Notes: a model not told the origin generated them from the letters alone. A stretch of 64,000 nucleotides of DNA from Sepioteuthis lessoniana (GCA_963585895.1 OY757912.1:84146813-84210812); one strand, 5' to 3'; shown: positions 32,392 through 43,939, numbered from the stretch's first letter. Program-made: numbers and translations.

Positions 32392-32595
32392 TCCAACCCC
32401 TTCACTATTTATATATGAGGTCAATTTTTAAGTGGATTACAGTTGGTTTGAATTTGGTGTTTTTATTCTCTTAAACTGGTTCTCTGAACTTAAAGAATCT
32501 AGTCTACCATATCATTTACCCTTAGCTGGGAGAGAACAAATGGATTCATGACTTTCCAAAGGGAATTAGCATGAAATGAATTGTAAACTGTCTAT
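32392..32595 (-). mobile_element. SINE C copy, minus strand, head truncated
   Basis: 'ccaaccccttcactatttat', 'gaggtcaatttttaagtgga', 'tggattcatgactttccaaa'. A (TA)n run at 32368-32391 abuts it. Confidence 0.75.
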
Positions 32596-32684
32596 TGCAT
32601 CAACTGACCTACAAGATAAATGAATATTCAAAAATTTATTTAAAGAAAGGGGAAAAATTGTCCAAATTTGTTTTCCCCAACCTA

Positions 32685-32685
<1 letters not shown>

Positions 32686-32718
<33 letters not shown>
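32686..32718. repeat. (TA)n microsatellite
   Basis: About 15 TA units; another at 32996-33023. Confidence 0.95.
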
Positions 32719-32720
<2 letters not shown>

Positions 32721-32992
32721 AAAATATGTACAAAATGTTCAGATATTCCTGTGTTCTTCCTCAATTAAATATTGAATTTAAATTTAACTATGGAGCATGC
32801 ATGCACTGTGTGACATCAACATACTTGTGAGCCATTACACTTAGATATAAAATTGAAAAGAAAAACTTGATATATAGTTTATTTAGCTTTCTTTAATCTG
32901 ATATATGACTTTTAGTCCTCTGGTACTAAGGGCAGGTAACTAAATATGTCTTCTGTCTAACCAAGGACAATAACTCTTTTGGTAAACTCATT

Positions 32993-33023
<31 letters not shown>

Positions 33024-33046
33024 GTGCATTTATATGTGTACTTGTG

Positions 33047-33288
33047 CTGGTTTAGTTTCTTTGTTTAACAGCATAGCAAATTTTGTGGGTTATTTAGAGC
33101 CAAAGACATCCTGGTAGAAGACCAGTTGTGGTACTATTTAACCAATAAAATGGGGGAAAAGAAGTTTCCTACCTTTCAAAAGGGTATTAATCAGAAAGAG
33201 GACATAACAGTGTAGCTGGAGGGCAAACTCACTTTCTATGATGTCTGCATGTTATCCACTACGCCATGGTGACTCTCCCCCCATGTGC
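33047..33288 (-). mobile_element. SINE B copy, minus strand, near complete
   Basis: Tail 'ttctttgtttaacagcatag' first, 'gaccagttgtggtactattt', then the tRNA-like end 'gttatccactacgccatggt'. Confidence 0.8.
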
Positions 33289-33307
33289 TTTTGTGTACAT
33301 GAAGGTA

Positions 33308-33505
33308 TAAGAGTCAGCTGAAAAGTTCATATGATGACATCATATGTACTGCTGATGATATTTTTGACCCATGGGACCCAACCACTGCATCAATAAGGAA
33401 AGAAGAGTATGAACTGCAAAAGGAACTATATGGAAAAATAAAGCTCATTTGATCATGTTCTATGAAAGTATCTTGGTCAGTAAATGAACTTTCCAGCCAA
33501 CCATT
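33308..33505. mobile_element. M2 mariner, internally deleted
   Basis: Inverted ends 'agtcagctgaaaagttcata' (33312) and 'aaatgaactttccagcca' (33483); the inner 'gttctatgaaagtatcttgg' is the inverse of 'ccaagatactgtcat' at 2825. About 195 bases. Confidence 0.75.
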
Positions 33506-33559
33506 TGTATATATATATATATATATATATACATATATATATGTTGTGCTTCAATTACA

Positions 33560-34465
33560 CTCATATCATCATGTCGTGCCGCCTGCATGGATATCCCTGA
33601 TCCTCTCTCGCCACTTTTCCCTCTTGTTCATCACCTCTGGCAGGTCTTCTGGACTACATCCCGTATCTTCACATAGCTGCTGTATGTATGTTCGAGCTGG
33701 TTGTCCTGCTTTTGCTCGGCCATAAATGGGCTTCCATAAGAGTACATCACTTATGAGCTCGTCTCTGCTCCTCCAGCAGTATCCTGCGTGCCTGGTTCGT
33801 CTAACTTGGATAATTTTCATGATGGGAGGCAGGTGGCCGTATAGTTTGTGCTTTGTGGAGTGTTGCCGCCAGGACTTGTTTAATATTGCTCACAACATAC
33901 TTGTGTAGTTGCCGTCTAGCTTTTTTTCGAGCCGTTTTGTTAGTGTCCAGGTGGTGCATCCATACAGCAGTATCAACATGACCGCTGCTTGGAAGAAACT
34001 GCATTTCATTTCATCGGTCTGGTCTGATTTCCATATGACCGATAGCTTATCGATAGCTGTCCATGCCTTCATTAGCCGTGTATCGATGTCTTTTTCGGTT
34101 GATGAGATACTGCTTCCTAGGTAGGTGAACTTGTCTACCAGTTTCATAGAGGTTCCATCTCGTGTGGAAATGTCACCTGCTTGATAAAAGCACATATATT
34201 CAGTTTTGTGTGCATTGACATGGAGGCCAATGCCTGCGGCGGCTTGTTCCAATCTATGCAGTAGTGTTTCAGCTTGATTGGGTATATTTGCTAGTAAAGC
34301 TATGTCATCAGTGTAGTTGGTGTTGGTAATTGTTTTTGCGGGGTATCTTCTGCTTCTTTTCTTTGTCAGCTCGAAGCCGTTCTCTCTGATTTTATCGATT
34401 GACGTTCTAAGCACGTAGTCTAGACATATGATAAAGAGGTATGGGGCTAGTGTGTCCCCTTTTTC
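33560..34465 (-). mobile_element. RTE-A LINE, 5'-truncated, 193-codon open RT frame
   Basis: Minus strand. Tail at 33565-33575, then C-terminal region in one frame (33569-33820), RT palm and thumb in another (33890-34471). The RT frame begins inside the 'VLQGDTLAPYLFIICLDYVL' block and shows the catalytic 'YTDD' in 'NTNYTDDIALLA', then 'AAAGIGLHVNAHKTEYMCF' and 'LLYGCTTWTLTKRLEKKLDG'. A frame break at about 33830-33890 separates the two halves. It is 5'-truncated mid RT, so non-autonomous. Preceding fingers domain and endonuclease are absent. Confidence 0.92.
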
Positions 34466-34649
34466 ATTCATGAATTTTGGTTTTGGTAATTTCCATTGAA
34501 GCTCAAAGATCCTAGATATATTATTAATATAACTGTATCAAGGATGAAATTGTGATAAATTGTAATCACTAATTTCAAAATATATTACTGATACAAGAGA
34601 TATTCTTAGTTTAATGGTTGTCTTTATTGCAAATAACCAGGCCATTGGC

Positions 34650-34890
34650 CTAATTTGCTAATGGTCCGGGAGACCTGGGTTCAATCCTAGGTCGAGTCAT
34701 ACCAAAGACTAAAAAAAAATGGTATTTGATGCCTCCTTGTTTAACACTCAGCATTATAAGGTAGGTATCAAGGGTAAAGTGGAGCAATCCAGGGAAAGGA
34801 GTAGCACCCTCCTCTACACCTCAGTGTAGTAGCTATTGAAAAGGGAGCCTTCGGGTCACCCTCAACTAAGGCCGCCAACTTTATTTTTAC
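34650..34890 (+). mobile_element. SINE E copy
   Basis: B box 'gggttcaatcctaggtcg', 'ttgatgcctccttgtttaac', 'gtagctattgaaaagggagc', 3' end 'aaggccgccaactttatttt'. Confidence 0.88.
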
Positions 34891-34904
34891 TTTATTGCAA
34901 ATGG

Positions 34905-35195
34905 AGTCAGTAACCCAAGTTCAAATCCCGGATGAGACTGTTTGCATTTCATTTTTTGCTAATGTCTTTTGGAAAGATATAAATCCATCTTTTTTTCTCC
35001 TGACTGTGGATAAATAGTAAAGCAGATTTAGTTCTTTAATCTTGGTTAAGCAACTGATCTAGGAGAAGGAATACTCTGAATTCAAATCAGCCTGAATTTG
35101 CTTAAATATTGACCTTGTGTCACATCCTGCTCATAGGGCATGGGTTCAGTAAATACATATTACCAATATATGGATGCATCATGTTGCTTTGGCTG
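34905..35195 (+). mobile_element. SINE C copy
   Basis: B box 'agttcaaatcccggatgaga', 'gatataaatccatct', 'gaccttgtgtcacatcctgc' and 'gggttcagtaaatacatat'. The A-box end is lost. Confidence 0.8.
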
Positions 35196-35497
35196 ATGCA
35201 GTAGCATATATCCCTCTACAGTGTATCACCATTATTATGTTTGGTTATAAACAGGCACATGCTCAGACGACCAGATCTTGTATGTCAGTCTAGAAAGGTT
35301 TTATGAATAGAATTTTGATTTTGTGCAAGTGTTCTTATTTGAACGAGTTTTCTCCCAAGAATTTTTTTTTTTTTTGGTGCCTTATGCACTTGCTAACCCT
35401 CATCAAGATATAATCTCCTGAGGATCCAATAAAAAGGAAGCATTTGTTTCTTCCATGGCTTTTTGATGTTCTGATCATTTGTTTTGTCAAAGTCAGA

Positions 35498-35832
35498 ATT
35501 TTTCCTTTGATTTCAGTGTAAATTATCTCTTATTGATTATAATGATTCTTCTTTTACAAAGAAACAGACAAACTCATCTTACTATAATTTACCAAATGTC
35601 TTTTCAGTCCATCCATTTTTTCATCAGAAAACTCAAGAATGGCTTGAGCTGTTCCCAACAAATTTTCTATTGTTATTTATGGGACCCTGGAGAGTGTTTT
35701 TAGCATATTGCTTTTTGGAAATAATTTCTATTATCAATTTTGGCTCATATTTTTCCATATCTTTTTCATTTTTGTTGCTTTTTATCACAACTCATTTAGG
35801 CTGTCATTTCCTGCATTGGACACAGTAAGAAA
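35498..35832 (+). other. Open frame after a strong splice acceptor; possible exon, unidentified
   Basis: After 'tttcctttgatttcag' (ending about 35515) the frame starting tgt-aaa-tta stays open for over 100 codons to a TAA at about 35829. The first third reads normally (for example 'DSSFTKKQTNSSYYNLPNVF', 'QKTQEWLELF'); the later part is rich in F, L, I and S ('FMGPWRVFLAYCFLEIISII'), as expected for a membrane segment or simply for T-rich DNA. No Met start is implied; it would be a terminal exon. I recognise no family and it does not fit METTL4. Could be chance. Confidence 0.3.
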
Positions 35833-35899
35833 AGAATATTACGAATGATAATCAATTGAAAAGTCTTCATCTAAAAATAACTAAAATTGAATTCAGTTT

Positions 35900-36030
35900 T
35901 TCTTCTCTTATACTGGTTGCCTTACTAAGGCTAAAAGACTCAGTCTAAACTACTATTTATCTATAGCTGTTGGAAGAACAGATGGATCCATTCCTTTCCC
36001 AAAGACATTAGTGTAAAGTTTTTGAAAAGT
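35900..36030 (-). mobile_element. SINE C fragment, minus strand
   Basis: 'ctaaaagactcagtctaaac', 'gatggatccattcctttccc', 'attagtgtaaa'. Confidence 0.6.
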
Positions 36031-36244
36031 TGAAAATTTTGAATTTTTTTTACCAAAGGTTTTGATTTGAAATGTATGTAATCCTAAAATGGACTCTTAC
36101 TTTGTGTCTATCCAATTAGCTAAAGAAAATCTTTATCTTTTTGTTTAACAGTATAAAGTAGGCATTTAGCTAAAAAATTTTAATTATATGTTTATATTTA
36201 TACTATGAACAATGGCCACCAAAGAGCCCAATAGTTGTCACAAA

Positions 36245-37405
36245 AACATTATCATCATCAAGGCATTCTGACAGCACAGGTTCCCTTGACTCTCTCTTGC
36301 CACCTCTTCCTACTGGTCATCACTCTTAGCAAGCCCTCTAGATGACACCCAGTGTCTGCCCAGAGCCCAATTGGCTTGGGATGCAAAATACATTGAATTC
36401 ATCTCAGCTGAGAGGTAAGACACTCTCCCAAACAAATGTTCTGGATATGATGCTAAACAATCTCATGGTGATGCTCTAGTCCTGGAATTTTGAAAAATAT
36501 GGGGTACCTCTTTATTGCCTTTAATTCCATGTCAACTCTCGCCAAAATAGTAGTAACTGTTTGGGTCCCATCTATGGGTCAGATATAATTATTAATATTA
36601 GATAGCTTTACTTGAAACTGTTTAACTGTGTGCAAACAATAAATAGCCTTAAATGAAACCATTTAAGTGGGGACAAACAAATGATTAAAAGTTAGTAGAA
36701 TTATTAGTCTTGGATAATAATACTCAAAATCATTGAACTGTGTGCAAACAAATGAGCTCTGGATTGTTTAAAAATGTAAACTAGAAACTATTTTCTGACA
36801 AATCATATATTTGATATATATTTATATGAAGAGGATTTAGCATTAAATAGCCTATGAGAGTTGATATACCATAAAACCAACAAACCAACCAACCAACCAA
36901 CTGATCCATAAGTATCCACCCAGAGCTAATAAATCTCAGATTTTGCTGGTTGGCCAGCACTGGTGTGTCCATGTGTAGGAGTCTATTGAAGAACATCCCT
37001 TATGAGTTTGTCCTGACTTCTCTAGCACAAGTTTGTCTTACTTTTATGGTTTGTGAGATGGGAGGCAAGTAGCCGTACAAGTGCTGTTTTGTAGGGTGCT
37101 GCTTCCTAGACTTATTCAAGACAGCATGCAGCATTCTAATGTAGTTCTCATATAGCTTTTTCTTCAGATATTTCACTGAATTCCAAGTGGTGCAACCATA
37201 AAATAGTACTGACACAGCTTCTGCTTAAAAGAATTCCTGTTTTATCAGAGAGATCAGATTTCCATATGGTCATTAATCCATCAATAACAGAACATGTCTT
37301 ACCTATACATGTGTTGACATCCTTTTCAGTAGATGAGATATTGCTGATGAGTTATATGAACTGGTCTACTAATTTCAGAGGTTTGCCATTTAATGAGGGG
37401 ATGGC
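36245..37405 (-). pseudogene. RTE-B LINE, split by a SINE A
   Basis: 36245-36366 is the tail (atc)n and 3' end; 36927-37405 continues upstream with 'SVLFYGCTTWNSVKYLKKKL' and 'NYIRMLHAVLNKSRKQHPTK' on the minus strand, then complement of the 'SSISSTEKDVNT' region and 'LNGKPLKLVDQF'. The interruption is a SINE A at 36367-36918. Several stops; not functional. Confidence 0.85.
36367..36918 (+). mobile_element. SINE A copy inserted in RTE-B, 8-bp target duplication
   Basis: Starts 'ccaattggcttgggatgcaa', ends 'accataaaaccaacaaacc...aac'. 'cccagagc' is found on both sides (36359-36366, 36919-36926). Internal block has three units of the 'aataatactcaaaatcattg / aactgtgtgcaaacaaatga' type. Confidence 0.88.
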
Positions 37406-37619
37406 ATCTCAGCTAGTAAAGGAAATATGGGATTAACTAAAAAAAAACAAAATACAAGTATTATGGTATGTTGAAAGATTGAGAAGACAACCAAAAGCTC
37501 TTCTAAAAACAAAATGCCAGTGCAAATGAATCATTTAATCTTTTTGAGACATTTCAGAATTTGGGCCATTACTACTCACCATATTAAAGTTTGTTTTGTA
37601 ATTAGGTAAGACACATGTA

Positions 37620-37855
37620 TATAGATTTACCTAACCCTTCCTCATAAGCAAGATGCAACACAAGGTTGATATTTATTAAGTGAAGTTTAACAGGTTTGAA
37701 TTCAGAGTTTTCCAGACTGGTTGCCATACCAAGTTTAAAGAGCCCAGCCTGGCCTACTATTTACTTGTAACTGGAGGAAGAATAATTGGATTCATAGCAT
37801 CTCCAAGGATATTAGTGCTATGTGAAATGTAAACAGCACTTGAATATGCTAAATA
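37620..37855 (-). mobile_element. SINE C copy, minus strand, head truncated
   Basis: 'acctaacccttcctcataag', 'caaggttgatatttattaag', 'attggattcatagcatctcc'. Confidence 0.75.
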
Positions 37856-38009
37856 ACTGTATTTGATATTTCCTAACATGATACAAGTTTTTTATGTTAT
37901 TAATCTCGAGTTGAAGAAAAGCAGATCGGGTCATTTCTATCTAATATAATATCAAATTATGAGTTCTGTCTGGTAATAAAAAGAAGCCTGTAGTGTCTTA
38001 GTCATCTTT

Positions 38010-38180
38010 AAAAATGATACTCTTTGGACTTCACAGACTTATTCCAGCGTCTCTTCCACTTATCAAAACAGTCTCCAAGGTTTTCTTTTGTGATAAACAT
38101 GAGCTGCCTCATTACATTCCCTCTAATCTCGTCCATGGCAATTTTAGCTCCGGAAAAAGCTTTAAGGCATAGAGAGCTAA
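38010..38180 (-). pseudogene. Mariner transposase C-terminal remnant (SETMAR-type)
   Basis: Minus-strand translation gives 'AKIAMDEIRGNVMRQLMFIT' followed by 'KENLGDCFDKWKRRWNKSVK' and ends 'SKEYHF' at a stop near 38010. The pattern 'ITKExxxxCFxKWKxRWxKCVxSxGxYF' is the usual C-terminus of mariner transposases. Upstream codons (38180-38215) contain a stop. The first two catalytic acids lie outside the preserved part. The plus-strand open frame over it is antisense. Confidence 0.8.
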
Positions 38181-38727
38181 ATTTATATTACAATGTTTTG
38201 CAAATGAAAAAAAAAAAAGCCAAAAATTCCTGTATGAATTTTGAAGATTTAATTCACTTAGTCATTGTAAATGTGATGGACACACAGGGCACAAACTCAA
38301 TTACTGGCCTCTCATTGCCAACCGAGTAGTCTTGCAGAAGACTGTTCATACTTGTGAAATAAGTAAAGAGTTGTGCTTAGCATAATGTTTGTTCTTGTAG
38401 GAAATGGAATTGGCAAACAAATAAATCCAAACCTTTCTACCTCATAGTCTTTTCTTCTGTTTCTCTTCTTTTTTATTATAATCAAACATTTGAATAAGGA
38501 ATCAAATTTTGGCATTAAATAACCCATTCGGAATTGATGTGCCCTGAAACAAAATAACCAAATTTTTTTTTATGTTGTTTTTATATCTGGTTTTGGTTTC
38601 TTACACTTATTACTAAATATTTTTTACACATTATGGCATCGCTATACAAAGCAGTCACTGTGAGTTCCACTTAAGTGTAATGTTAGTTATAAGGAATAGT
38701 TGTTTAATTGTTATTTACTAAACATAG

Positions 38728-38965
38728 TGGAGGAGTCCCCATGATGCAATGGCTGAAGTGGTAAACTGCAAGATCATAGTATGCAAGTTTGAATTCCAGT
38801 TGCATTATTACATTCACTTTCAGACTAATACTCTCTGGAAAACTATGAAAACCCATATCCCCATAACTATGGGTTAAATGGTACTACTATTGTTTTTCTA
38901 CAAAGATGGCTTTGGCTCTAGATAATGCATGAAGGTTGATATGCCATGAAAGAAAAGAAAGAAAT
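38728..38965 (+). mobile_element. SINE B copy, complete
   Basis: tRNA-like head 'gtccccatgatgcaatggct', B-box-like 'gtttgaattccagttgca', body 'tatgggttaaatggtactac', tail 'gaaggttgatatgccatgaa'. Confidence 0.85.
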
Positions 38966-39059
38966 ATAAACTTATCTTAGTTTGGCCCGAGGCCAGAAGT
39001 ATGAGAGATCCAATAAAACCCTTTAGCAATAGTTTGCTGTGTAACCATTATACCATGTG

Positions 39060-39147
39060 AAGCATGTTCAGTGCAACAGTTATCATTGCAGGAAATGGAA
39101 TGAGTGACCTAAGTTCAAATCCTAGATGAGGCTGGTAATATATTTTT
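39060..39147 (+). mobile_element. SINE C 5' fragment
   Basis: 'cagttatcattgcaggaaat' and B box 'agttcaaatcctagatgagg'; cut off by SINE A at about 39178. Confidence 0.65.
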
Positions 39148-39177
39148 TTCCCAACTAGTACTCATCTGGTAAATTAG

Positions 39178-39625
39178 GCCCAATCGGCTGGAGCTGTAGA
39201 ATACACCAACTGCATCTCCGTATAGAGGTTAGACTTCCTCAACGAATGTCCTTGATAGGACACTAAACAATCTGATGGTGAGTCTCCAGTAGTACTGGAG
39301 CTTTGGGAAATGTGGACTACCCCATCATTGCCAAGTCCACTCTGGCCTGGAATGGTAGCACCTGATAGGGTCCTATCTATGGCTCTTATGCTTATCTATC
39401 TATGGATCTTATGCTTAACTGAATTGTTTAAAATAGAACTGTTTTTCATATTTAAACTGCATACTTATGCTAAGCTGAATTGTTTGAAATAGAACTGTTT
39501 TGACATTTAAACTGCATACTTATGCAACCAAATTTTCAAAAATCAAACTGTTTATATGCATGAAAATGGATTTACCATTAAATAACCTACAATGGTTGAT
39601 ATGTCATAAAACAAAACAAAACAAA
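39178..39625 (+). mobile_element. SINE A copy
   Basis: Head 'cccaatcggctggagctgta', body through 'cctgatagggtcctatctat', two internal units of the 'cttatgctaagctgaattgt' type, tail 'accattaaataacctacaat' and end 'aaaacaaaacaaaac'. Confidence 0.88.
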
Positions 39626-39639
39626 TCAGGTAAATTTGA

Positions 39640-39738
39640 AACATAAGTCAGATGGAATTCAAAAATAAGTTTTGCTTAAATGATAACCCAGGAAAATTGA
39701 GTTATAAGAAATGATGGTAAAAAAATGTTATATTATAC
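39640..39738 (+). repeat. Dispersed repeat I, copy 1
   Basis: 'aataagttttgcttaaatga' and 'ggtaaaaaaatgttatatta' recur at 47315-47405. Function unknown; a coding-like frame precedes the second copy. Confidence 0.6.
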
Positions 39739-39744
39739 ATGAGG

Positions 39745-40335
39745 GGGCTCTTGTAGTGTAATGGTCATAGGAAATAAATGCAGTGACCCAGGTTCAAATC
39801 CTGGATGAAGCTGTTTGCATTTCATTTAGAAAAGTATGAATCCAACAAGTCTCTCTTCATTTATGGCTAAATAGTAGAGGAGACTGTGCTCTTTAACCTT
39901 GGTATGGTAACCAGTCTTGGAGAAAGAAAATTCTGAATTCAAGCCTGTTGGACTGCTTAAAAATTAATCTTGTGTCACATTCTGCTCATGTGGAGGGGTT
40001 GGGTAAGTAAATATATCTTAAATGAAAAACAGTGCAAAAATGAGGCAGTGCCTTAACATAACACTTTATCATCATAGGAAATGGAATTGGTGACTGAAGT
40101 TCAACTCCTGGATCAGGCTGTTTGCATTCCACTTTGCTCTAGTAGTCTTGGGAAAGGCATGAATCCATCTTTTCTTTCCTTCAGCTATGAGTAAATAGTA
40201 GAGTAGACTAGGTTTATTTAGCCTTTGTAAGGCAAGCAGTCTAGGAAAAAAGAAACTGAATTCAAACCACTTAAAAATTGACCTTGTGTCACACCCTGCC
40301 TGTGGTGGTGGAGTTGGATAAATACATATACCATC
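39745..40335 (+). mobile_element. Two SINE C copies in tandem
   Basis: First copy 39745-40025: A-box-like 'ttgtagtgtaatggtcatag', B box 'ggttcaaatcctggatgaag', 3' 'atcttgtgtcacattctgct'. Second copy 40060-40335: 'aacactttatcatcatagga', 'aagttcaactcctggatcag', 'gaccttgtgtcacaccctgc'. Same orientation, about 35 bases apart. Confidence 0.85.
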
Positions 40336-40339
40336 TAAA

Positions 40340-41620
40340 TAATATAGAATAGCACCCGACTAGTTCCAATTTTTCAAGTACAGAATCAAATGTAATTTTT
40401 TTTTCCTTATACAATTGTGTTTGAATAGAAACCAAAAATCATGTTGCCAATGAGTTCCATTAAAGCAGAACCCACACGATTCCATTCATAAATGTGTTCA
40501 TATTCAGGCATTATTCACCATTTCTCTTGAACACACTTCCAATAATGCTCTGCTTTCTGGATTCTATTTTTTTAGAAAAAAGATTAAAATGTTTGTTTTG
40601 CATTCTCAATCCTTAATCCCACAATTCATTTCCAATGTTTTGTGTATATTAATCCTTCCTTTTATTCACTGCATTTTACTTATCTGAATGCCTTAAAATT
40701 TTGCTTCCAGTTTTTAAGTCTGTAATCTTTCCTGTGATCAAAACAATGAATCTAAAAATAGAATTTATTATGATTTTGATACATGGTTGTGGTGCATGAT
40801 TTCACCTGCTGAATGAGGAGGCACCCTGCCTGACCTGACACAATAACCCTTCTGTTTTCGATTGGAGCTCGACTTTAACTGCAATCTGAACTGGGCTATC
40901 TCCTGATTTTTTTCCTTAATATACGGACCTAAAGTGGCCTCTACATGGACCCCACTATAACTAATATATTTAAAAAGAATCAAACTCTTATCTCCTGACC
41001 TTTGACTGTACTCACACCAAAGACAGACATTAAAACTGGCTCTTTTCATAAAGTGATCATTTTCATGAAAAATTCCTTTTCTTTCCAATTTTATCACCTA
41101 TTAAAATATGCCTAAGCTTTCAAACTGGCTTTTCATCTTGCTATACACACACATCCTTGTGCATACAGACATATATACTACCTATGCTCACACACACATG
41201 CCTATACAGACATGCTCACCTCTACACCAATATACATACATATACCTATTTATATGTGCATTATTGCATCTATGTCTATCCAGAAGAGCTGATAGTGTCA
41301 CAATAATATTGTCTTCTTGAAAGAAGGTGCTCTTTTTAGTCTTAAAGCAGTGTATGTTTTATTATGACCTATAATGAATAAGGGTGACTTTGAAAAACCT
41401 GATTGCTGATAATTGATATTTGATTAAACAAAAGTAAGAAAATAATTGTAGATTTATAAAAAAAAAAAAAAAAAGAAGAAATTCATGATGTTTGGTTTCC
41501 ATATCTTTAAAGCAAATCCCAAGCTGATTAATTAAGAAACAACAGATTTTTCACAAGACACTGTCAGATGTTAAAATATCAATTAGTATTGATGATATTA
41601 TTAATATTTGGTTGAGTCTA
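40340..41620. other. Unassigned region; one open minus frame of 109 codons
   Basis: The minus frame 41097-40768 contains 'SGVHVEATLGPYIKEKNQEI' and 'KQKGYCVRSGRVPPHSAGEI'. Composition is protein-like but I recognise no family and see no supporting exons. 41140-41260 is CA/TA-rich. Nothing else. Confidence 0.3.
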
Positions 41621-41624
41621 GAGT

Positions 41625-43456
41625 TTTGCAGTATTTTGTTACATGCTAGTTTGTAGTAAGTATATTACATGACGGAAGCAGTTCAAGCAGTGTGTAATGA
41701 AAAAAGGGGTCGGGACTCCTTCACGACAACTATGCTGCTTGCACCAACTTTTAGAGTAACATGACTTTGCAACTCTTCTTAACTCAATGTCTGCTCTCCG
41801 CTTTCAGATTAACACACCCTGCCTTGCCAATTTGGTCTTTTCATAGCCTCTTCTCCTCATATGCAAATTACCGCTACTCGCATATAAGGAGTCCACAAAC
41901 TCACATTCCTCTTTTTTCTTTTCCCAACAGTCAAACGCAGACGCGATGTGAGTAATCTATTCCATTACTTTTTATACCACACAGTGGTAAGTACCCACTG
42001 AGGTTGGTAGTATCATGGTAGTTGGTGCACTGACATGTTGTGTATTGCTTCATTCTGTGTGATTTGAAAGCCACACAAATAAATGTGCAACATAGTCTAA
42101 TTCAGGAGCTTATAGTTTATGAGTTTGAACTGAGCCATAATGCCACAGAAGCAACCCAAAAATTTGTTGTGTGAAAGGTGAAGGTGCAGTTAATTACAGT
42201 GCAATAACCAGATGATTGGGGCTGTAGAATACACCGACTGCATCTCTGCAGAGGAGTAAGACACCCCCTTCCACTGAGTGTCCTTGATGTGACATTAAAC
42301 AATCTGATGGCAAGGCTCCAGTCCTGGAGCTTTAGGGAATGTAGAGTACCCCTTCATTGCCATTGCTCCCAGGTTCAATCTGGTCTGGAGTGGTAGCACC
42401 TGATAGGGTCCTATCTATGGGTCAAATAGAACTGTTTGACATTTAAACTCTATGCAAAACAAATGACTTATGCTAAATTGAATTGTTTGAAATAAAACTA
42501 TTTGATCAATTAACTATGTGTAAACAAATGACAGATATTTAATAGAATTATTAGTGATACATAGAAATACTTGGAACCATTTAACTGTGTGCAAATGAAT
42601 GAGTAATGTTGAATAGAATTATTAGTGTTAAATTGCAAGACTTGAAACTCTTTAACTGTGTGCCTAAATTGAATTATTATTACATACCTGGAGCCATTTG
42701 ACTGTACAAATGAAGGAATAGTGTTCAAAAGAATAAATAGTGTTAAATAACAATACTTACAATCACTTCACTGTGTACAAACAAATGATTAATATTGAAC
42801 AGAATTACTAGTGCTAGACAGCAATAATTGAAACCATTTTTCTAGTGTCTGGGTAGAGAACAACTAGTCAACTGCTGACTACTTCTTATGTATACTATGT
42901 ATGCATAGGCATGTGCATGTATGTGCAAATATTCTCGTCCATAAGCCAGTGGTGTCATTTTGCCAAAACGTCCCTGAATAATATACTTCCAGCTACTACA
43001 CAAAGTGCTAACAAATTAGTTGTAACCCATTTGAAAAAGAAATAACCTACAAACTGTTCACTTACAAATCATATGTATATCCATTTAACTCTGTGCAAGT
43101 AAATGATTAATAGTAAAAAGAATTAATCATGTTAAATAGAAATATTTGAAACCCATTAACTATGTGCCAAAGAAGTGAGCTCAGGCTCAGTTAAAACTGC
43201 TATATCAACAAAATATGTTTAAAAATCATATATATTTAATAGATATGTATAAATAGGATTTATGGTTGATATACCATAAAACCAAATCAAACCAAATCAA
43301 AACTCCAAGACATAGAGATAAATCCAGTGAGTAGCACTTGAAGAGTATCAGGCAAGCTTTTCATCTCACTGTTCAGTGTGGTTTATCACCTTCACAGCCT
43401 CAGCAAATTGTGCCTCATGTTACGAAAATATTGCAAAATTTTTGACTCACTCTTGT
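41625..43456 (+). mobile_element. M1 mariner split by a SINE A
   Basis: Left end 'agagttttgcagtattttgt' (41630) and right end 'aatattgcaaaatttttgac' (43427-43450) are M1 terminal repeats. 41995-42212 holds the 5' untranslated part and transposase N-terminus ('SHNATEATQKF' then 'VKGEGAVNYS'). A SINE A occupies 42213-43295. 43300-43425 is the remainder. Non-functional. Confidence 0.8.
42213..43295 (+). mobile_element. SINE A copy, longest single-headed form
   Basis: Head 'ggggctgtagaatacaccga', usual body to 42420, then an 800-base internal block of about ten units. Units are of the type 'gaattattagtg...aaatacttg...aaccatttaactgtgtgcaa'. Tail is decayed ('aggatttatggttgatatac'). Confidence 0.85.
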
Positions 43457-43576
43457 TGTTGTTGTAGTAGTAGTAGTAGTAGTAGTGTTGTTGATGATGA
43501 TGATGATAATAATATTATTATTATTATTATTAGTAGTAGTAGTAGTAGTAGTAGTTGTTGTTGTTGTTGTTGTTAG
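43457..43576. repeat. Symmetric compound trinucleotide repeat
   Basis: Order: (gtt)n (gta)n gtgttgtt (gat)n (aat)n (att)n (agt)n (gtt)n. Starts directly at the M1 terminal repeat. The serine/cysteine/aspartate open frame over it is an artefact. Confidence 0.95.
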
Positions 43577-43935
43577 TGTTTAAGTAATTAATATTTCAAA
43601 TTTATTCATGCGGCAAAAAAAAAAAAGAATTATTGAACTGATAAAATTTTATTCTAATCAAAATAAAGTTTATTTTTGGTAGATTCTTAATTACGTAGTT
43701 ATATTTAGCATTTATTTTATGTAAAACAAATACATAGTTTTATTTTCTTAACAACCATTTTCTGTTTTCTAACTTTTTGTTGAGAATGTTAGGTGTAATG
43801 TAATGAGACAAAACACTTTTACTGTCTATTTTACTAATTGTTTTTATTTCTAAAAAAATATGAAGAAACATTATTCTCAACAATAAGTTAGAGAATGGTC
43901 TTGAAAAAAAAAGATGAAGAAAAAACCCACATATT
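43577..43935. other. Unassigned, with a fold-back at 43760-43905
   Basis: 'ctaactttttgttgagaatg' (43770) is nearly the inverse of 'attctcaacaataagttag' (43872), a short inverted repeat with about 80 bases between. No gene. Confidence 0.45.
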
Positions 43936-43939
43936 TTAT

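Noticed and set aside
33462-33908. Short plus frames over 33462-33908
   Set aside because: Shadows of the minus-strand RTE-A copy.
38024-38329. 101-codon plus frame
   Set aside because: Antisense of a mariner transposase C-terminus, which reads clearly on the minus strand.
43376-43576. Cys/Ser/Asp-rich plus frame
   Set aside because: Low-complexity translation of a trinucleotide repeat.
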